DNA of 64,000 bases from Prinsepia uniflora (GCA_032719365.1 CM064871.1:27253566-27317565), one strand, 5' to 3'. Shown: positions 24,921 to 37,100, numbered from the stretch's first letter. The notes: generated by a model not told the origin, from the sequence alone. A program made the numbers and translations.

Positions 24921-25272
24921 CAATAGGCTCAAACACCGACACACCCCCCAACCCCCACCCTCATCTCCTTACTTCCTTCCTTCAGCGGGCCTTGAGAAAT
25001 TAAGCATAAATGCAAGAATTGATCGAATCATGAGCCAAAATTTGATTCCAAAAACAGAGTGCAGGAATGCAGGAACTCAATAGAAACGTAGCTGTGAAAA
25101 TTTGATCAGAAAATTTGAAAGGAGAAGAGAGGAACCTTCTTGCGGAGACCAGAGGTTCCAGGCTTTGGCGCACCGAAAGGCTGAGTCGCGACCCGTTTAC
25201 TCGTAATGGAAGAGGGATGTGACACCGCCTGAACAGTGCTTCCCTGGCTTTAAGGACGGAACTCCAGCGCAC

Positions 25273-25279
25273 TTATATA
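25273..25279 (-). promoter_or_regulatory. Possible TATA box of the CACTA transposase transcript
   Basis: The minus strand reads TATATAA about 610 bp inside the right terminus, in the correct direction for the transposase genes. The sequence downstream is GC-richer than the leader. This is a motif match only. Confidence 0.3.
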
Positions 25280-25519
25280 TTGAGCTAGCCAATCGTATAC
25301 TGGGGGTGCTCCCCGCCGGTTGTTGGAACGACGCGAGCCAGCCTCGATTCAGGCTTCTCTCTGGAGTCTAAAATGTAAGATGGAGGATGCTAGGTATTGG
25401 AAAGTTCTCTCTGGAGCGAGATAGGAATTGATAGGGTGGGCTTGGGGAAGCTTCTCTCTGGACTGAAGATGGAGGCGCGCACTCACAGAGATCAACTGGA
25501 GATGTTTCGCGCAGGGCAA

Positions 25520-25889
25520 AATTTGTCCCCAATAAAGCTCTAAAACGATGTCGTTTCAACATCTTTTTAATACATTTGCTGGCAAACTCTAATTTTGCCA
25601 GGATAGGCTCCAAATTTTCGGCGGGAACTCATCCCGCTCTGTTTTTTCCAGATTAAATTGTGAACATATAATTAAATCTGAAATTATTTTTTGGGAAAAT
25701 ACTTTGCGAGAAACTAATTTGCCGCCATAGACCCCTTGTTTGTCGCCTAAACTATAGAGTGAAAACTTTAATCACCGGTTGAACCTTTCCTGGCAAATTA
25801 TGAATTTTGTCACGATAGTGTCTCTCTCGCGACAAAGTTTTGCTTTGCCGCGAAATGTTTTGCCGCAAAAGCTATCAATTCTTGTAGTG
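25520..25889. repeat. CACTA subterminal repeats and terminal inverted repeat, right (5' end of element)
   Basis: Motifs TTTGCCGC, CGACAAA, GGCAAAT and TTTGTCGC recur on both strands up to the end, mirroring the left subterminal block. The last 13 bases (25877-25889) are the terminal inverted repeat, followed directly by the ATA target duplication. Confidence 0.8.
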
Positions 25890-25944
25890 ATAGTAGTGCT
25901 TGAAGGCATGACAGTGCTTGAAGGCATGCCAGTCCAGACCACAA

Positions 25945-26120
25945 CTAGACAATGCCCTTATGTCACCACCCATGACACCTGCCCTTAGGCTCATACGGGA
26001 CTTTGCTACTCCTCGTTTTTCCGAGGATCAGTTTCCCATTGTGCTTCCTATAAGCATTGTGGAGAACTTTGAGCTAAAGTTAGGGAAAATATACATGATG
26101 CCTATGTTACACAGCCTTGC
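25945..26120 (+). pseudogene. Athila-type gag, N-terminal fragment
   Basis: The plus-strand frame reads MSPPMTPALRLIRDFATP and then NFELKLGKIYMMPMLHSLAD, the pattern of the N-terminal part of Athila/Tat gag. It stops abruptly at 26120, where a gypsy element is inserted, and resumes at 30502 after the duplicated CTTGC. It lies just right of the CACTA end, so the CACTA element inserted close to or within this older element. Confidence 0.7.
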
Positions 26121-28392
26121 TGATACATCCCGTCCTGGAAATTTACATACAAAATTGTAAAATTTATCAAACTACCCCTAAAAGCCATTTGTACGGGCCG
26201 GGTTCAATGAGATTGTCTCGATCATTACACCTATGAACTAACTTAGAACCACCTTAAGGGGCCAAAGTTTTGGGGAAAGCCCATCTAAGAGTTTGTTTTT
26301 ATTTAGGGCCCAATACAAGACATTTTTCCAAATTTAGGGTTGTAGACACTTGTTTTAGGTCCAACCTATAACCCCCAAGGTATTATTGAAACAAAAAATG
26401 AGCCTTGTTATTTGTTAGTAAAAGCCCTAAACCCACTAGTTTACTATCAGGCGCAAGCTGGTGCCCAATTTGTGTAAAAAGCAAGGAGAAGTTTGAGAGA
26501 AGCCCAGGAACAAAGCCCAATCTCAACCCAAGCTTCATATTAACCTTACCTTGGTCTAAGCCCAATTAGAAGGCCTAATGCCTACTCTCTTTGTTGTTGA
26601 CACACCCAAACACTTAGAACCTAGATGAAGGTTCTCGACTGTACTCGTGCCTTTGTGTGTCCAGAGAAGCACGAAGCACTAAACCCATCAACACCATGCT
26701 TCACATGCTCTCCCCTCAAACTAAGGCGACTCATCGACACTAAACAAACCATCATCCACTATGAGTACTCAAAACTCACGGCGTCGAACCGTGAACACCA
26801 ACAATGACCACCAACCAAGTAATGTGAACCAGGAACGAGGTGACACCACCTGCGTTGCGCTACCCTCACGAGGTTGTGGTAATCATTTTTGAACCATGAA
26901 TACTGTCATGACCCAAACGACGAGACAGACCCGAGAAAGACCTAGTTGCGACCCGAGAAGCTTTATGGATTATTCAAGGTAAACCATTCCCACGCGTGCG
27001 ACACTGTAGCTTTGCATGCATAACACGTGTGACGCACGCATGTGGGTGCATGGCTGGCGTGTGTAGGCTCATGTAGGGCGTGGTGGTGCGTGAGCCATTT
27101 TCCCAAGCCTCTGCCGGTGCGTGGGCACTATTTTAGGCAGTTTTGGACATTTTTGAAGGGTTTTCCACCCCTCAAAGGGTACGTAGCGTAGTTTTTCACC
27201 ATCAAGCACTGTATAGGTGCTATTTTCGGAGTGGTGGACCACTTGGAATGTGTTGGCACATGTATTAAGCGTTTCTAACCTTCTTTTTGGGCTACCCTAA
27301 TTGGGTTTGATGATTTAGAGGATTGTGAGTTAACTTTGAACCTTGTGATTGAATGTGTTAGGGACTTTTGGACTTGGGAGCTTGCGATTAGTTGGAATTG
27401 TTGGGTGATCCGACTCCCCGACTAGTGAGAGTAGAACCCTCTTCCCTAAACTGATTTTAATACGTTATTTTCTTGCACGTTTTACGATGTGATTTCTATG
27501 ATATCTTTGAGCATGCATGACCTATTATATGCTACTTTCAAGTATGTTTAAGATTATTGTTTTATGATGAGATTGAGATTGAGATAGTGTTAGAACCCAC
27601 TTAGGAGTAGCTGGTATCTAGTACCCATCTATAGGACGTAAATTAGTCCTCCATGTGATGGTTCTCCCGTGTTGCTCGCTATACTAGTAGTTAAAGAGCG
27701 CTAGTCTTGTCCCTGAGCTCTAGGAGACTCGTGGTAATGGTGCATCGCACCCAGTCCTTCACGTGGTTAGGTACGCGAGCAAGATACTCAGTATGTGTTA
27801 CGAGTGGGGCTCGAGCGACTCAAAAGCAATTTTGATGTTGGTTGACATTCTAACGCATTTATGGTTTCTGCATGGCTCATCTAGTTGGATATTTAAATTA
27901 TTATTTAATGATCGTTATTATTATAACTCGTATTATGTGAAAGTATGTTATGACTGCTTTTTGGATTTTTAATAAAAAAATGAAGGGTTAAAGTATGTTT
28001 TTATTAAACTATGATTTTACACTGAAGTAAGCATCTAGTTCTACTCACCCTTGTGTTTTAAACCCCTCAGGTTTTTGTTGGTGCACACGTACTTCGAGGA
28101 GGCATAGTTACTGCTTTGACATTTACTCCCAGGCTTGGAGTGAAGTGGTGAGTTAATCGGGAATCTACAAGTAGTATGTAGTGTATGATCATCAATTTAG
28201 TTGTCCATGCTCTAAGCTTCCTCTGTTGCGTGAAAGGTGATCAATTTTCACCAGTTAGGTTTCACATGACCTTTATTAAACGCAATGTTTTTAATTCAAA
28301 TGGATTTCCTCATCTGGACGTCATCGTCCAGATGTCGATCAGTATGCCTCAGTTTATGTGTCTTTTCAAACTTTCTGAATTGGTGTGTGTCA
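26121..28392 (+). repeat. Left LTR of the rearranged gypsy element (2272 bp)
   Basis: Bounded by TGATACATCCC and GTGTGTCA, with the primer site three bases after its end. It contains the arm pair GAGTAGAAC (27429-27437) and GTTCTACTC (28038-28046), an acceptor-like CTCAG/G at 28070 and a hairpin at 28311-28334. Its 3' 970 bp matches the truncated right LTR. Confidence 0.85.
28311..28334 (+). repeat. Hairpin near the LTR 3' end
   Basis: CATCTGGACG, loop TCAT, CGTCCAGATG: perfect 10-bp arms about 60 bp from the LTR end. The right LTR keeps it at 30415-30438 with one arm mismatch. It could help transcript 3'-end formation or reverse transcription, but this is inference. Confidence 0.6.
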
Positions 28393-28395
28393 ATA

Positions 28396-28408
28396 TGGTA
28401 TCAGAGCC
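28396..28408 (+). promoter_or_regulatory. tRNA-Met-type primer-binding site
   Basis: TGGTATCAGAGCC lies directly after the left LTR and marks the element as plus-strand oriented. Confidence 0.9.
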
Positions 28409-28483
28409 TGGTTTGAAAAGATCCTCTACCACGTGGATTGAATGGCATATAATTTTCAATCCATGTTAGCTGGCGGGTTGAAA

Positions 28484-29417
28484 AGATGATGTGGCTTGCC
28501 ATTCATCATCGTCAACCTCAGACAGGTTGACCCACGACCCTACAACCGAGTCACTCGACCACCAGCCGTCCGACCACCATTCTTCACCATTCTTCTTCCA
28601 TCGTGATCATCTCACCCCCAAAAACTAATCTACGATTTTAAAAAGGGCAAAATATCGCCTGAAAAACCTCCACCCAAGGTCGGAGCTCACGACCAACTTT
28701 CGAACCCGTCTCCAGCCAATCTAACCATCCATTCCCCTTCGTTCCGTCCTTGTGAACTCACCCAAACTCAAAGAATAAAACCCAGTCATTAGAACACAGC
28801 TATAAGACCCCGAAATCCAAACCTAAAATTCAAAAACCACAGTTTACCTGGGTTTCGTTGGGTTTCATAGCCAGCCAGCCACCACCCTAGCTCCACCACA
28901 ACCACCATCTCTCTCAGTCCCTCTCAACCTCACTCTCTGTCTCTCTCAAACCAAAACAAAAAGTGAGAAGGAAATGGAGATGGGGCTACGGGCGTAGTGA
29001 ACCAAAGGGAAGGGGAGACATGCATGAATGTGGGATGATGGGTCAATGGGATGAGTGACACTTGTCACTCATCCATTGATCCAGGCCAGATCTTTTGGGC
29101 CCACTAAAGAAAACCAAAAAAGTCAACTCTCTTGAAAAACGTGCAATTGTAAAAATCCGATCAAACCTTCTATAACCCGTAACTTTCCCGTATGATTTTC
29201 GATCTCGACGATCTATGTAATGGACCTCGGTCCACATGTAATTCACCTCATTGGTTAAAAGTTAACATTTTACCCTTCTAGGGGCAAAATCAGCATTTCA
29301 CCCTTCTAGAGGAAAAATCGTCATTTCACCTTGACTAATTCGATAATCCTCAATTAATCCCCAATTAATCCTTAATTAATTCTCGATAATCTCATAAATT
29401 CAGAATGGGTCGTTTCA
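28484..29417 (-). repeat. Fragment of a minus-oriented gypsy LTR inside the rearranged element
   Basis: The sequence from 'gatgatgtggcttgcc' to a degraded edge 'gggtcgtttca' parallels 60105-61047 and 4650-5582, the U3 ends of minus-oriented LTRs. It contains a perfect U3 palindrome at 29049-29074. It ends exactly where the truncated right LTR begins. Confidence 0.75.
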
Positions 29418-30496
29418 CCGACTAGTGTGAGTGGACCCCTTCCCTAAACTAATTTTAATACGTTGTTTTTTAAAACATTTTACGATGTGATTTCTATGAT
29501 ATCTTTGAGCATGCATGACCTATTATATGCTACTTTCGAGTATGTTCGAGATGTTTGTTTTACGATGCATGTATGGATTTACTGGTTAGAACCCACTTGA
29601 TTGAGCATGCATGACCTATTTTGATTTATGTGAATGTTCGAGTCACATGTGAATTGCATATTATTCCTTGGGGCATTGATGAGATTGAGATAGTGTTAGA
29701 ACCCCCTTAGGAGTCGTTGGTATCTAATACCCGTCTGTAGGCTGCATAGTAGTCTCCACATGATCGCTCACCCACACTGCTCGCTATACTAGTTAAAAAG
29801 TGTCAGTCTTGTCCCCGAGCTCTAGGGGACTCGAGGTGACGGTGCATCTCACCCAGTCCCTCACGTGGTCAAGGTACGTGAGCAAGATACTCAATATGTG
29901 TTACGAGTGTGAGACTCAAGTGACTCAAAAGCAATTTTGATGTGGGTTAACATTATGACATATTAATGGTTTCTACATGGCTCATCTGGTCGTATCATTT
30001 AAATTATTATTTAATGATCGTTATTATTATATCTCGTATTATGTGCAAGTATGCTATGACCATTTTTTGGGTTTTTAATAAAAAATGAGAGGTTAAAGTA
30101 TGTTTTTAGTAAACTATGGTTTTACACCGAAATAAGCATCTGGGTCCACTCACCCTTGTGTTTTAAACCCCTCAGGTTTTCGATGGCACACATGTTTTTT
30201 TGAAGAGGCATGGATGCTGCTCTGACATTCACTCCTAGGTTTGGAGTGAACTTGTGAAGTAATCGGGTATCTATAGGTAGTATGTAGTGTGTGATCATCA
30301 ATTTAATTTTCCATGCTCTAAGCTTCCGCTGTTGGGTGAAAGGTGATCAGTTTTCACCAGTTAGATTACATCACCTTTGTTAAACGCAATGATTTTAATT
30401 TAATTAGCTTTCGTCATCTGGACTTCATCGTCCAGATGTCGGCCTGCACGCTTTGATTTCCCTGTCCTTTCGGACTTTCCAGATCAGTGTGTGTCA
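29418..30496 (+). repeat. Right LTR of the rearranged gypsy element, 5'-truncated
   Basis: It matches the last part of the left LTR (from 27420) but starts in the middle, at CCGACTAGTG. It ends GTGTGTGTCA before the CTTGC duplication. It has a perfect 12-nt arm pair (29427-29438 and 30142-30153) and an acceptor-like CTCAG/G at 30175. Confidence 0.82.
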
Positions 30497-30501
30497 CTTG
30501 C

Positions 30502-31740
30502 AGGTGATGGCCATCACTTTCACATTAAGGAGTTCGTTTAGGTCTGTTCTACCTTCCAAATCAATGGAATGACCGAGAATGAGATTCGACTATGGCTATT
30601 CCATTTCTTACTCAAGGACCATGCAAAATCCTAGTTCCATTCCTTAGCTCTGGCTTGCATCCACTTATAGTGGGACTTGAATGAATATTGGGAGAGATTC
30701 AATGAGATGTTACGGTAATGTCCTCACCACAACATCGAGGATGAACACTTGATGATGTACTTCTATGGTGGGTTGAACACAGAGGATAGGACCACGACGG
30801 ACTCCCAATCCCAAGGAATTATGGAAGGGACCGTAGCACAAGCCTATATGGCTTTTTAATCCATACCACAAAGGGAGTAGTGGTTTAGTTACCGAGGGCA
30901 TTCCCCTAAACCCTTGGTTGAAGTTAAGCATGGCGATAGAGACAATACCATTGCCCAACTTACATCAATGGTCAAGCAATTGTGTAGTGACAAGGACAAG
31001 GGGGGTCAACGTGTGTGATATGTGTTCATATTAAAGACATACGTCTCAAGAATGTCCGTTGGTAGAAAATGTATATTTTGTTGGCGGTTATAATGCCCCA
31101 TGACCCCGGAGTGACCCTTATTCTAATTTGCGCCATCTGGAGTGGAAAACTATCCTAATTTGAGGTGGAATAACAAGAATGCAGCCAATCTTGTGCCTCC
31201 ACCAGATTCTAGCAGTAGTAACGAGTAGCCCCTCCATTCAAATCTCAAGGCTCTTCTTGGGGCCAAGGTTCCAGCGGGCAATCTTAGAAAGAGGCCCTTA
31301 CATCGACGGCTAACCAAATTGCATAGTTCATACAAAGCACCAATACCTTCATGCATGACACCTGGGGACATCAAGCAAGGACGGATAGTGTACTTGCCAA
31401 TTTGGATAGAAAAGTAGGGCAGTTGGCCAACCAGATGAACCATCAAGAGGAGGGCAAGTTCCCAAACCAGCACGTAGTCAATCCTAAAGTACTTCATCAC
31501 CTAAGTGTGAATATCATTTCAGTGCACATTTGGATGACTCTTTAAAGCCCAATATACATTGCCTATTAGACAAAATGGTAGCACCTTACATTGAGCATTA
31601 TGACCTCAGCCACGGTCCCATGGCTAATAACATAACACTTCGAAGTGGCACTCAGCTGCAAGATCTGTAATATTCCTTGTATGATAATGACCGTACCATG
31701 GCCCCAACACAACCCTATTATATGCCTCTTTAAGGGCCTC
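30502..31740 (+). pseudogene. Athila-type gag, central and C-terminal remnant
   Basis: This continues the gag interrupted at 26120. In plus frames I read INGMTENEIRLWLF, then YWERFNEML, YFYGGLN, NLDRKVGQLANQMNHQEEGK and NITLRSGTQLQ, the expected series along an Athila gag. At least four stop codons and some frame changes are present (for example TAG near 30538 and 30632). No protease or RT follows: the sequence is broken by the gag-only element at 31799 and continues only for 39 bp beyond it (41295-41333). Confidence 0.75.
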
Positions 31741-31798
31741 ACCACATGGAAATGCCTTACAAACTGCCATAAGGTTCCTTAGACAGCCCTGCACCCTA

Positions 31799-34700
31799 TG
31801 ACAGGACCCGTCCCAACTGGACGTCAACAACCGTGGCCGGTCCTGCTCCCGTCTGACAAGTCAACAAAAGGTCCGATACTCCCCTTCAGTGCTTGCCAGA
31901 CAAGGGACGTTTGCGCGGATTTCTGCTGCTGTCACTACCTCACAATCAGTCCCGAACGTCGTACCACGGCCTGGAGGGTCACAAAACAGAAAAGGTGTGA
32001 GTGGACAAAAATGACCTCTTATAAAAACATTTATCAAAATACATTCTTACCCTCCAGTTTTCACAAACTTGCATGCATATCGTAAAACATGAGTGACCGA
32101 TAAAATCAAAACATATTTTCCCATGGTCCATAAAACTCATGTTCACCAAATCAGTTTATGTTATAAAACATCAAATCCCGGCTCTCAGGCCAAAACATGT
32201 GAAAACATAATCACTGGCCACAAAGACCAAAAACCCGTACTCCATACCAGTACGTCATCACAAATAACATCAATCAGCACTAATCACAAGTGCACAATAC
32301 ACATACCAATCCAATCAATCCGCACTACTCACAAGTGCACAATATCACAAATCACATCTGCACTACTCACAAGTGCACAATATCACAAATCACATATGCA
32401 CTACTCACAAGTGTTGCACTACTCACAAGTGCTGCACTACGCGTAGGCCAATATCCAGTCACTCTCTCGGGAATAAACACCTCTGGGCTCAACCTCCTCG
32501 GGCTCATTCACCTCTGGGCGAACACATCCCCAGGATCAGACACCTCCGAGTGGTACATCCAGGCTCAGTATCATCCGAGAAGCTGACTACCATAGGATCA
32601 ACTCCCGATCCTACAATCACATCCCCCAAGCTCCGGTTGTCTGGGTAATCCCCCCAAGCACCGACCGTCTGGGAATATCACAATGAAAACCATCCCGGGA
32701 ATTACATCCCAAAACATTTCAATCAAATCTTGACTTCCTACCAAGTCAAGATCATTCTCAACTGGGTCTCAAGCCCAAAATACCTTTTACACATATTTCA
32801 TTAAAATCACCTTTTAATTCAATAAAATATTCCAGAAATCATCATTGACTCACCAACCAAGTCAAAATATCATTTTAGAAATCCTTTAGACTCCGGGCCT
32901 AGCCCAAAACATCATTTGCACGTTCCTCGTAAAACGTGCCCGAAAGACTGATTAAAATAATCATAAAATCCCAATAAATCATTAATTTCACAATTTCACA
33001 AATGACTCCAATTCCGAGTCAAAATCACTATTCATTTGGGTTCTCATGCCCAAAATAACATTATCACGCAAATCCATGCGTTGCAACCTCCGTTGCCATT
33101 TTCACGTAAATCCACGAAATTGACCCTCGACTTATTCCCGAGTCACCACATCATTTTTCAATCCAAGACTCAATAATCCGAGTCCAAATATTATTTTCAA
33201 TCAATTTCAACCCCGGACTCATAAGCCAAGTCCAAACATCATTTTTACCAAATTTCGTAATTTCTCGAAAATCGCCCAAAATAATAATATAATAATCATA
33301 AAACCGAGAAATTACCGGATTGAAACACAAATCATGCCCAAGCATATAAAATCATATAATAAGGCATTAGAAATCATATATGCATGCATCACGGTTAGAA
33401 AACAAAGTCCACTCACACACACCGTCCAAAACGGTCCGTTTTCGAGCTGCACGTTTTTCCGTAAAATCTGGAAATCACAACTCCTGTCCAAAATCATTAT
33501 AGAGGGTTACTAACATCTCAAAATACATCATATAATTTTCCCCAATTTTTCCGGGATTTAAATACGTATTTTTATCGTAATACAAAACTTCAGATACGCG
33601 GAACATTAACGAAACAATATCCGATTTCATCGAAATCAACGTCAAAATGTTTGTTACACTGAGAGGATTAAAAGTCATGTTGACCTCACCTTGAGACTAG
33701 GCCGGACGCGCCCCCACGCGCCGCCGTGAGTGGCTGCGCGTGAAACCCACGCGCCAGCTACAGTGCTGTCTCCCTCACCCGTTTGTCTGTAAAACGGGCC
33801 GTTTAACCCGCGAGGCGACCCGGTTCGTTTTCTGTCAATTCGACATTGATTCCACCAATTGAACATTCAGTCAGTTTCGATTCAAGTCTAATTAGAGTTC
33901 TGTGGACTTAATTACAAGAAACATTACCTCTAACCTCACGATCACAGATGATCAATCGAAGGTCCTCCAGCCATTGTTCAACATTCCAAAACCTTCACCG
34001 TCACACGATTTCCCCAAATTGATTAATCCAGCAGCATCAAGGGACTCAGGTAAGCATTTTCCCCAACTCAATTGCATCCAATCACAGCTCAAACTCCACG
34101 ACTCAAGTTCGACATTCCTCACGGTTACCAAACCCGTTCAGAGTCAATTGGGCATCAATTCACCTAGTTTTTGATCTGGTTCCATTCGTATCAACCTCAG
34201 GAAGCTATTTCCAAGCTTCAAATCGATCATCACGGCTCAATTCATCCTAATCGAATTTCCCCCCTCAAAATTCGAAAATTCGAATTTCCTTATTCAGGCC
34301 CTCTCTCTGTCCCTCGTGCTTCCTTGATGATTAAATCTCAACACCCTCTCAATTCCTCACACACTGGTTCAGAAATGGAAGGAAATGGTGGACAATTTCA
34401 GGCTCTCTCAATCTCTGCTTCTCAGTTGTGCACGGGTAAGAAACAGAACAAGATTAATGGAAATTAAAGGTTTAATTAATTACAATAATATTAAAACATC
34501 ATAATTAGGTCTCCCCAAAATCATGGATCCATGTTTTGTGCCTGATTTTAAGGGATGAGTGACACTTGTCACTCATCCAAGTGTGTCCAGTCACCGGGTA
34601 CTGTTCTTATTAAAATATTATTTTATTCTCGGTTCGTTCGGTTAATCGAGCCTGATTCCGTGACCATAACTTCGTCGTCGAATCTCCGATTTCGGCATGC

Positions 34701-35088
34701 CGCCTGTCGTTGGATTCGTATCGACGAGACCTACGTAACGGTCCTTGGCCCTCGTCCATCGGACCTCCCGATCAAAAAGTCAACATTTGGCCCCTGCTAT
34801 GCCAAATTACCAAAATACCCCTCAACTTCTGAACATCATAACTTTCTCCTCGAATGTCGGAATCGAACGTGCCACCTGTCTATGAACTCGTGACGTCCCG
34901 AACTACGTCACCGTCATCGGTCAAGGTCCGTTTGACCGCCCGAACTAAAAGTCAACATTTTGCCCACGCTAGGGGCAAAACGGTCATTTTGCACGTTTCG
35001 TCCGATTTCACTCAACTAATCCCCGATTAGTCATTCTAAGTCATGATTAATTAATATTCAATCCCGATATTCGGGACGGGTCATTACA
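31799..35088 (-). repeat. 3' LTR of the gag-only element (3290 bp)
   Basis: On the minus strand it starts TGTAATGACCCGTCCC and ends GGGTCCTGTCA. Complementary arms lie at 31995-32006 and 33407-33418 (perfect 12 nt). On the minus strand a donor-like GTGAGT starts at 33416 and an acceptor-like CAG/G lies at 31971-31972. The U3 palindrome is at 34553-34578 and a repeat array at 32322-32440. The open frames here recur unchanged in the other LTR only because the LTRs are near-identical. Confidence 0.95.
32322..32440. repeat. LTR minisatellite (cactactcacaagtgc)
   Basis: Two 38-bp units (starting 32322 and 32360) are followed by 18-bp units of gcactactcacaagtg-ct at 32398 and 32416. The other LTR has the same array at 38523-38641. 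It sits between the complementary arms, where other LTRs of the family have unrelated arrays. Confidence 0.85.
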
Positions 35089-37100
35089 ACCTTCCCTCCT
35101 TAAAGAATTTCGTCCCCGAAATTCCAACTACTTGTATTCCACATCTACCTCGTGGGAAACAAATGGGCCTCACAACACGTGTACACCTGTACACCCACTA
35201 GCCAATGCAGAACTCGTCTGCACTCAGACGTCACATCACAGATGCACGTCGTACTGACTACACTCGACCACCCCGAGTGAAAATGAATCACCAGAAATTG
35301 GCAATGTCGTCACTAAGCTGACTCCTTCAGCCTGACGGCCCCACGTAATCACTAATGTGCCCTGACATCCGCTCTCATAGAGAGTCACCAAAACTCACCT
35401 GTCAGTCCATGCTGACACCACAAGCCAAACTGTCACCACCAAGCTTTACCACCCTAGTAAAGCGCCAATCAGTAACAAATTAGTGACAACACATCATACC
35501 ACCACGTCCGTCAATGTAGCACAAGATCAACAACACGATCTCCCCTCGCAGGGCAAACTCAATCCTGCGACAAATACCAACAGCAGTATCCACAACTGTC
35601 ACCCCCTCAGTGATCCCAGATGCTGGTAAGGTCACGACAAGGTAACATCTCTCCGCAAAGCAACTTGCGGTCACACTAACCACCAACTCACTCATCCTGA
35701 GTATATGCATACCGTCATCACACTCAAACAGACGGTGTAACTGGAACACATTGAACACCAGCCTAGCAGTGATCACACAACTCAACACTAGAGTTATACT
35801 AGCCAACCATGGCTCAGAGCACCTGCTCAAACAATACTGAAATCATCAGAATCACTCTGCCCAGTGCATCGTGTTCAATGTCCAGTTCACGTTCACAACC
35901 CATCCAATGGTATCAGGATTAAGCCGACTACTAACACGTTCACCAACGTACTACTGGTATAACTCGTATACCGTCACCCGACACCACAAGTCTGCAAGGT
36001 ATCGTACCCCAAACCGTAAACAAGGCACATACATCTATCCATTGACAAGACTACAACCACCTAGGTCATAGCCAAACATGTTCCAATAATGGAGTCCATT
36101 TGCCCAAACCAGCAAGAGACAAATCGAAACTCCACCAATCAGCTAATTCCAATTCCGAATCCGAATCCGCAATTTCGTAAGAAATCCCGAATCCAAACCC
36201 ATACATCACATTTTTAATTCATGTCCAAATCTGAATCCGAAATCATTATTCCGTAAGCTAGCATTTGGAATAATCATTCCGCACCCAAATCCAGTATTCC
36301 ACTTTCAAGTTCTAAAATCGAATCCTGAATCGTCACCCAGAAATTCGATTCCAAAACCCGAAATCTCGTTCACGTCCACTCGGACACACCAAAACCGAAC
36401 CTATCGGTTACACATTTATTATACTCGGTTGACTTCATAAGGAAGCCAATCCAACAACCACACGGTTAAGGTTGACAAAATCCGACCACTTCGGATACCT
36501 ACTCACTTGAGTAACATACCACAAAAGGGCTCCACTTCGAAAAGAAGTTCGGTCCGTCATTTACGACTCACATACCGGAGTAAGAGTGACAAACTCTCTA
36601 CCCAACTGGATCATCAGGATTACGGTCCAGATCCATCACGACGTCAGCTGACCATGAACATCACGATCCTAGATCGTCACAATGCCCAATGTCCACGACA
36701 TCACAAACCCGATCCACCTAGGATCCACACGGTTAACTACTAGGAACCATAAGGTCTGACACCCTCATTAATTCGCGTACTGTCACAACGTTTGACAACT
36801 AACGCCCACAATTAGAAAGTTCAGTCAACGACGAGACATGCCGCGACTGTGGGTTCTCACTGATTACCTCATATCTACCCTTGCCATCCCACCTAGGGAA
36901 AACCAAGGATGATCCCAAACGATAACACCAATATTCATCCCCGGGTCAAGTTTATTCTGGGCCCAACACGCCCATCTACAAACCAAACTGTGAACAAAAA
37001 CAACCATCCGGACCCACACTAGTCCGACACACCCAAAACACATGATACAATATTACAACACAAATGGACAATACAAACCATTTACAAGGTATCAATACAA
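35089..37100 (-). other. Non-coding internal region of the gag-only element, with polypurine tract
   Basis: About 2 kb between the gag stop and the 3' LTR holds no recognisable protease, RT or integrase on either strand. The minus strand reads AAGGAGGGAAGG at 35101-35090, the polypurine tract next to the LTR, preceded by GGGGACGAAATTC as in related gypsy elements. Repeated 'ccgaatccgaat' words occur near 36140-36250. The longest frame (35480-35830) has no family features. Confidence 0.8.

Larger units (their letters stand above)
21785..25272. other. Non-coding 5' portion of the CACTA element (outer part)
   Basis: AT-rich leader sequence upstream of the transposase genes on the minus strand. 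It contains two pairs of dispersed direct repeats (22389/22863 and 23972/24785) and one small open frame of unknown origin (23500-23721). No transposase or other domain was recognised. Confidence 0.6.
7582..25889 (-). mobile_element. CACTA (En/Spm-type) DNA transposon, 18.3 kb, complete ends
   Basis: The left end starts CACTAGTAAAAAATATGCC and the right end, read on the minus strand, starts CACTACAAGAATTGATAG. Both are flanked by the trinucleotide ATA (7579-7581 and 25890-25892), the 3-bp target duplication expected of CACTA elements. Transposase genes on the minus strand occupy 8361-15109, and subterminal repeats rich in GCGGCAAA and CGACAAAT lie just inside both ends. Without the nested solo LTR and its duplicated target the element is about 15.2 kb. 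The coding capacity is nearly complete, so it is an autonomous-type copy inactivated mainly by one frameshift. Its right flank is an Athila-type gag remnant. Confidence 0.93.
26121..30496 (+). mobile_element. Rearranged gypsy LTR element with target duplication CTTGC
   Basis: The left edge is TGATACATCCCGTCC, the right edge is GTGTGTGTCA, and the perfect 5-bp duplication CTTGC flanks both (26116-26120 and 30497-30501). Inside are a full LTR (26121-28392), a primer site (28396-28408), about 75 bp of internal sequence, a minus-oriented fragment of another LTR (28484-29417) and a 5'-truncated second LTR (29418-30496). No coding region remains. The two LTRs differ by many substitutions and an indel of about 130 bp, so the copy is old or recombinant. 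Confidence 0.88.

Noticed and set aside
28396..28408. tRNA-Met-like sequence
   Set aside because: Only the 3' tRNA-complementary stretch is present, right after an LTR. It is a primer-binding site, not a tRNA gene. The same applies at 2776-2787 and 37985-37996.
30710..31500. Minus-strand frames of 82 and 116 codons
   Set aside because: They are antisense to the Athila gag remnant, which has clear gag motifs on the plus strand.
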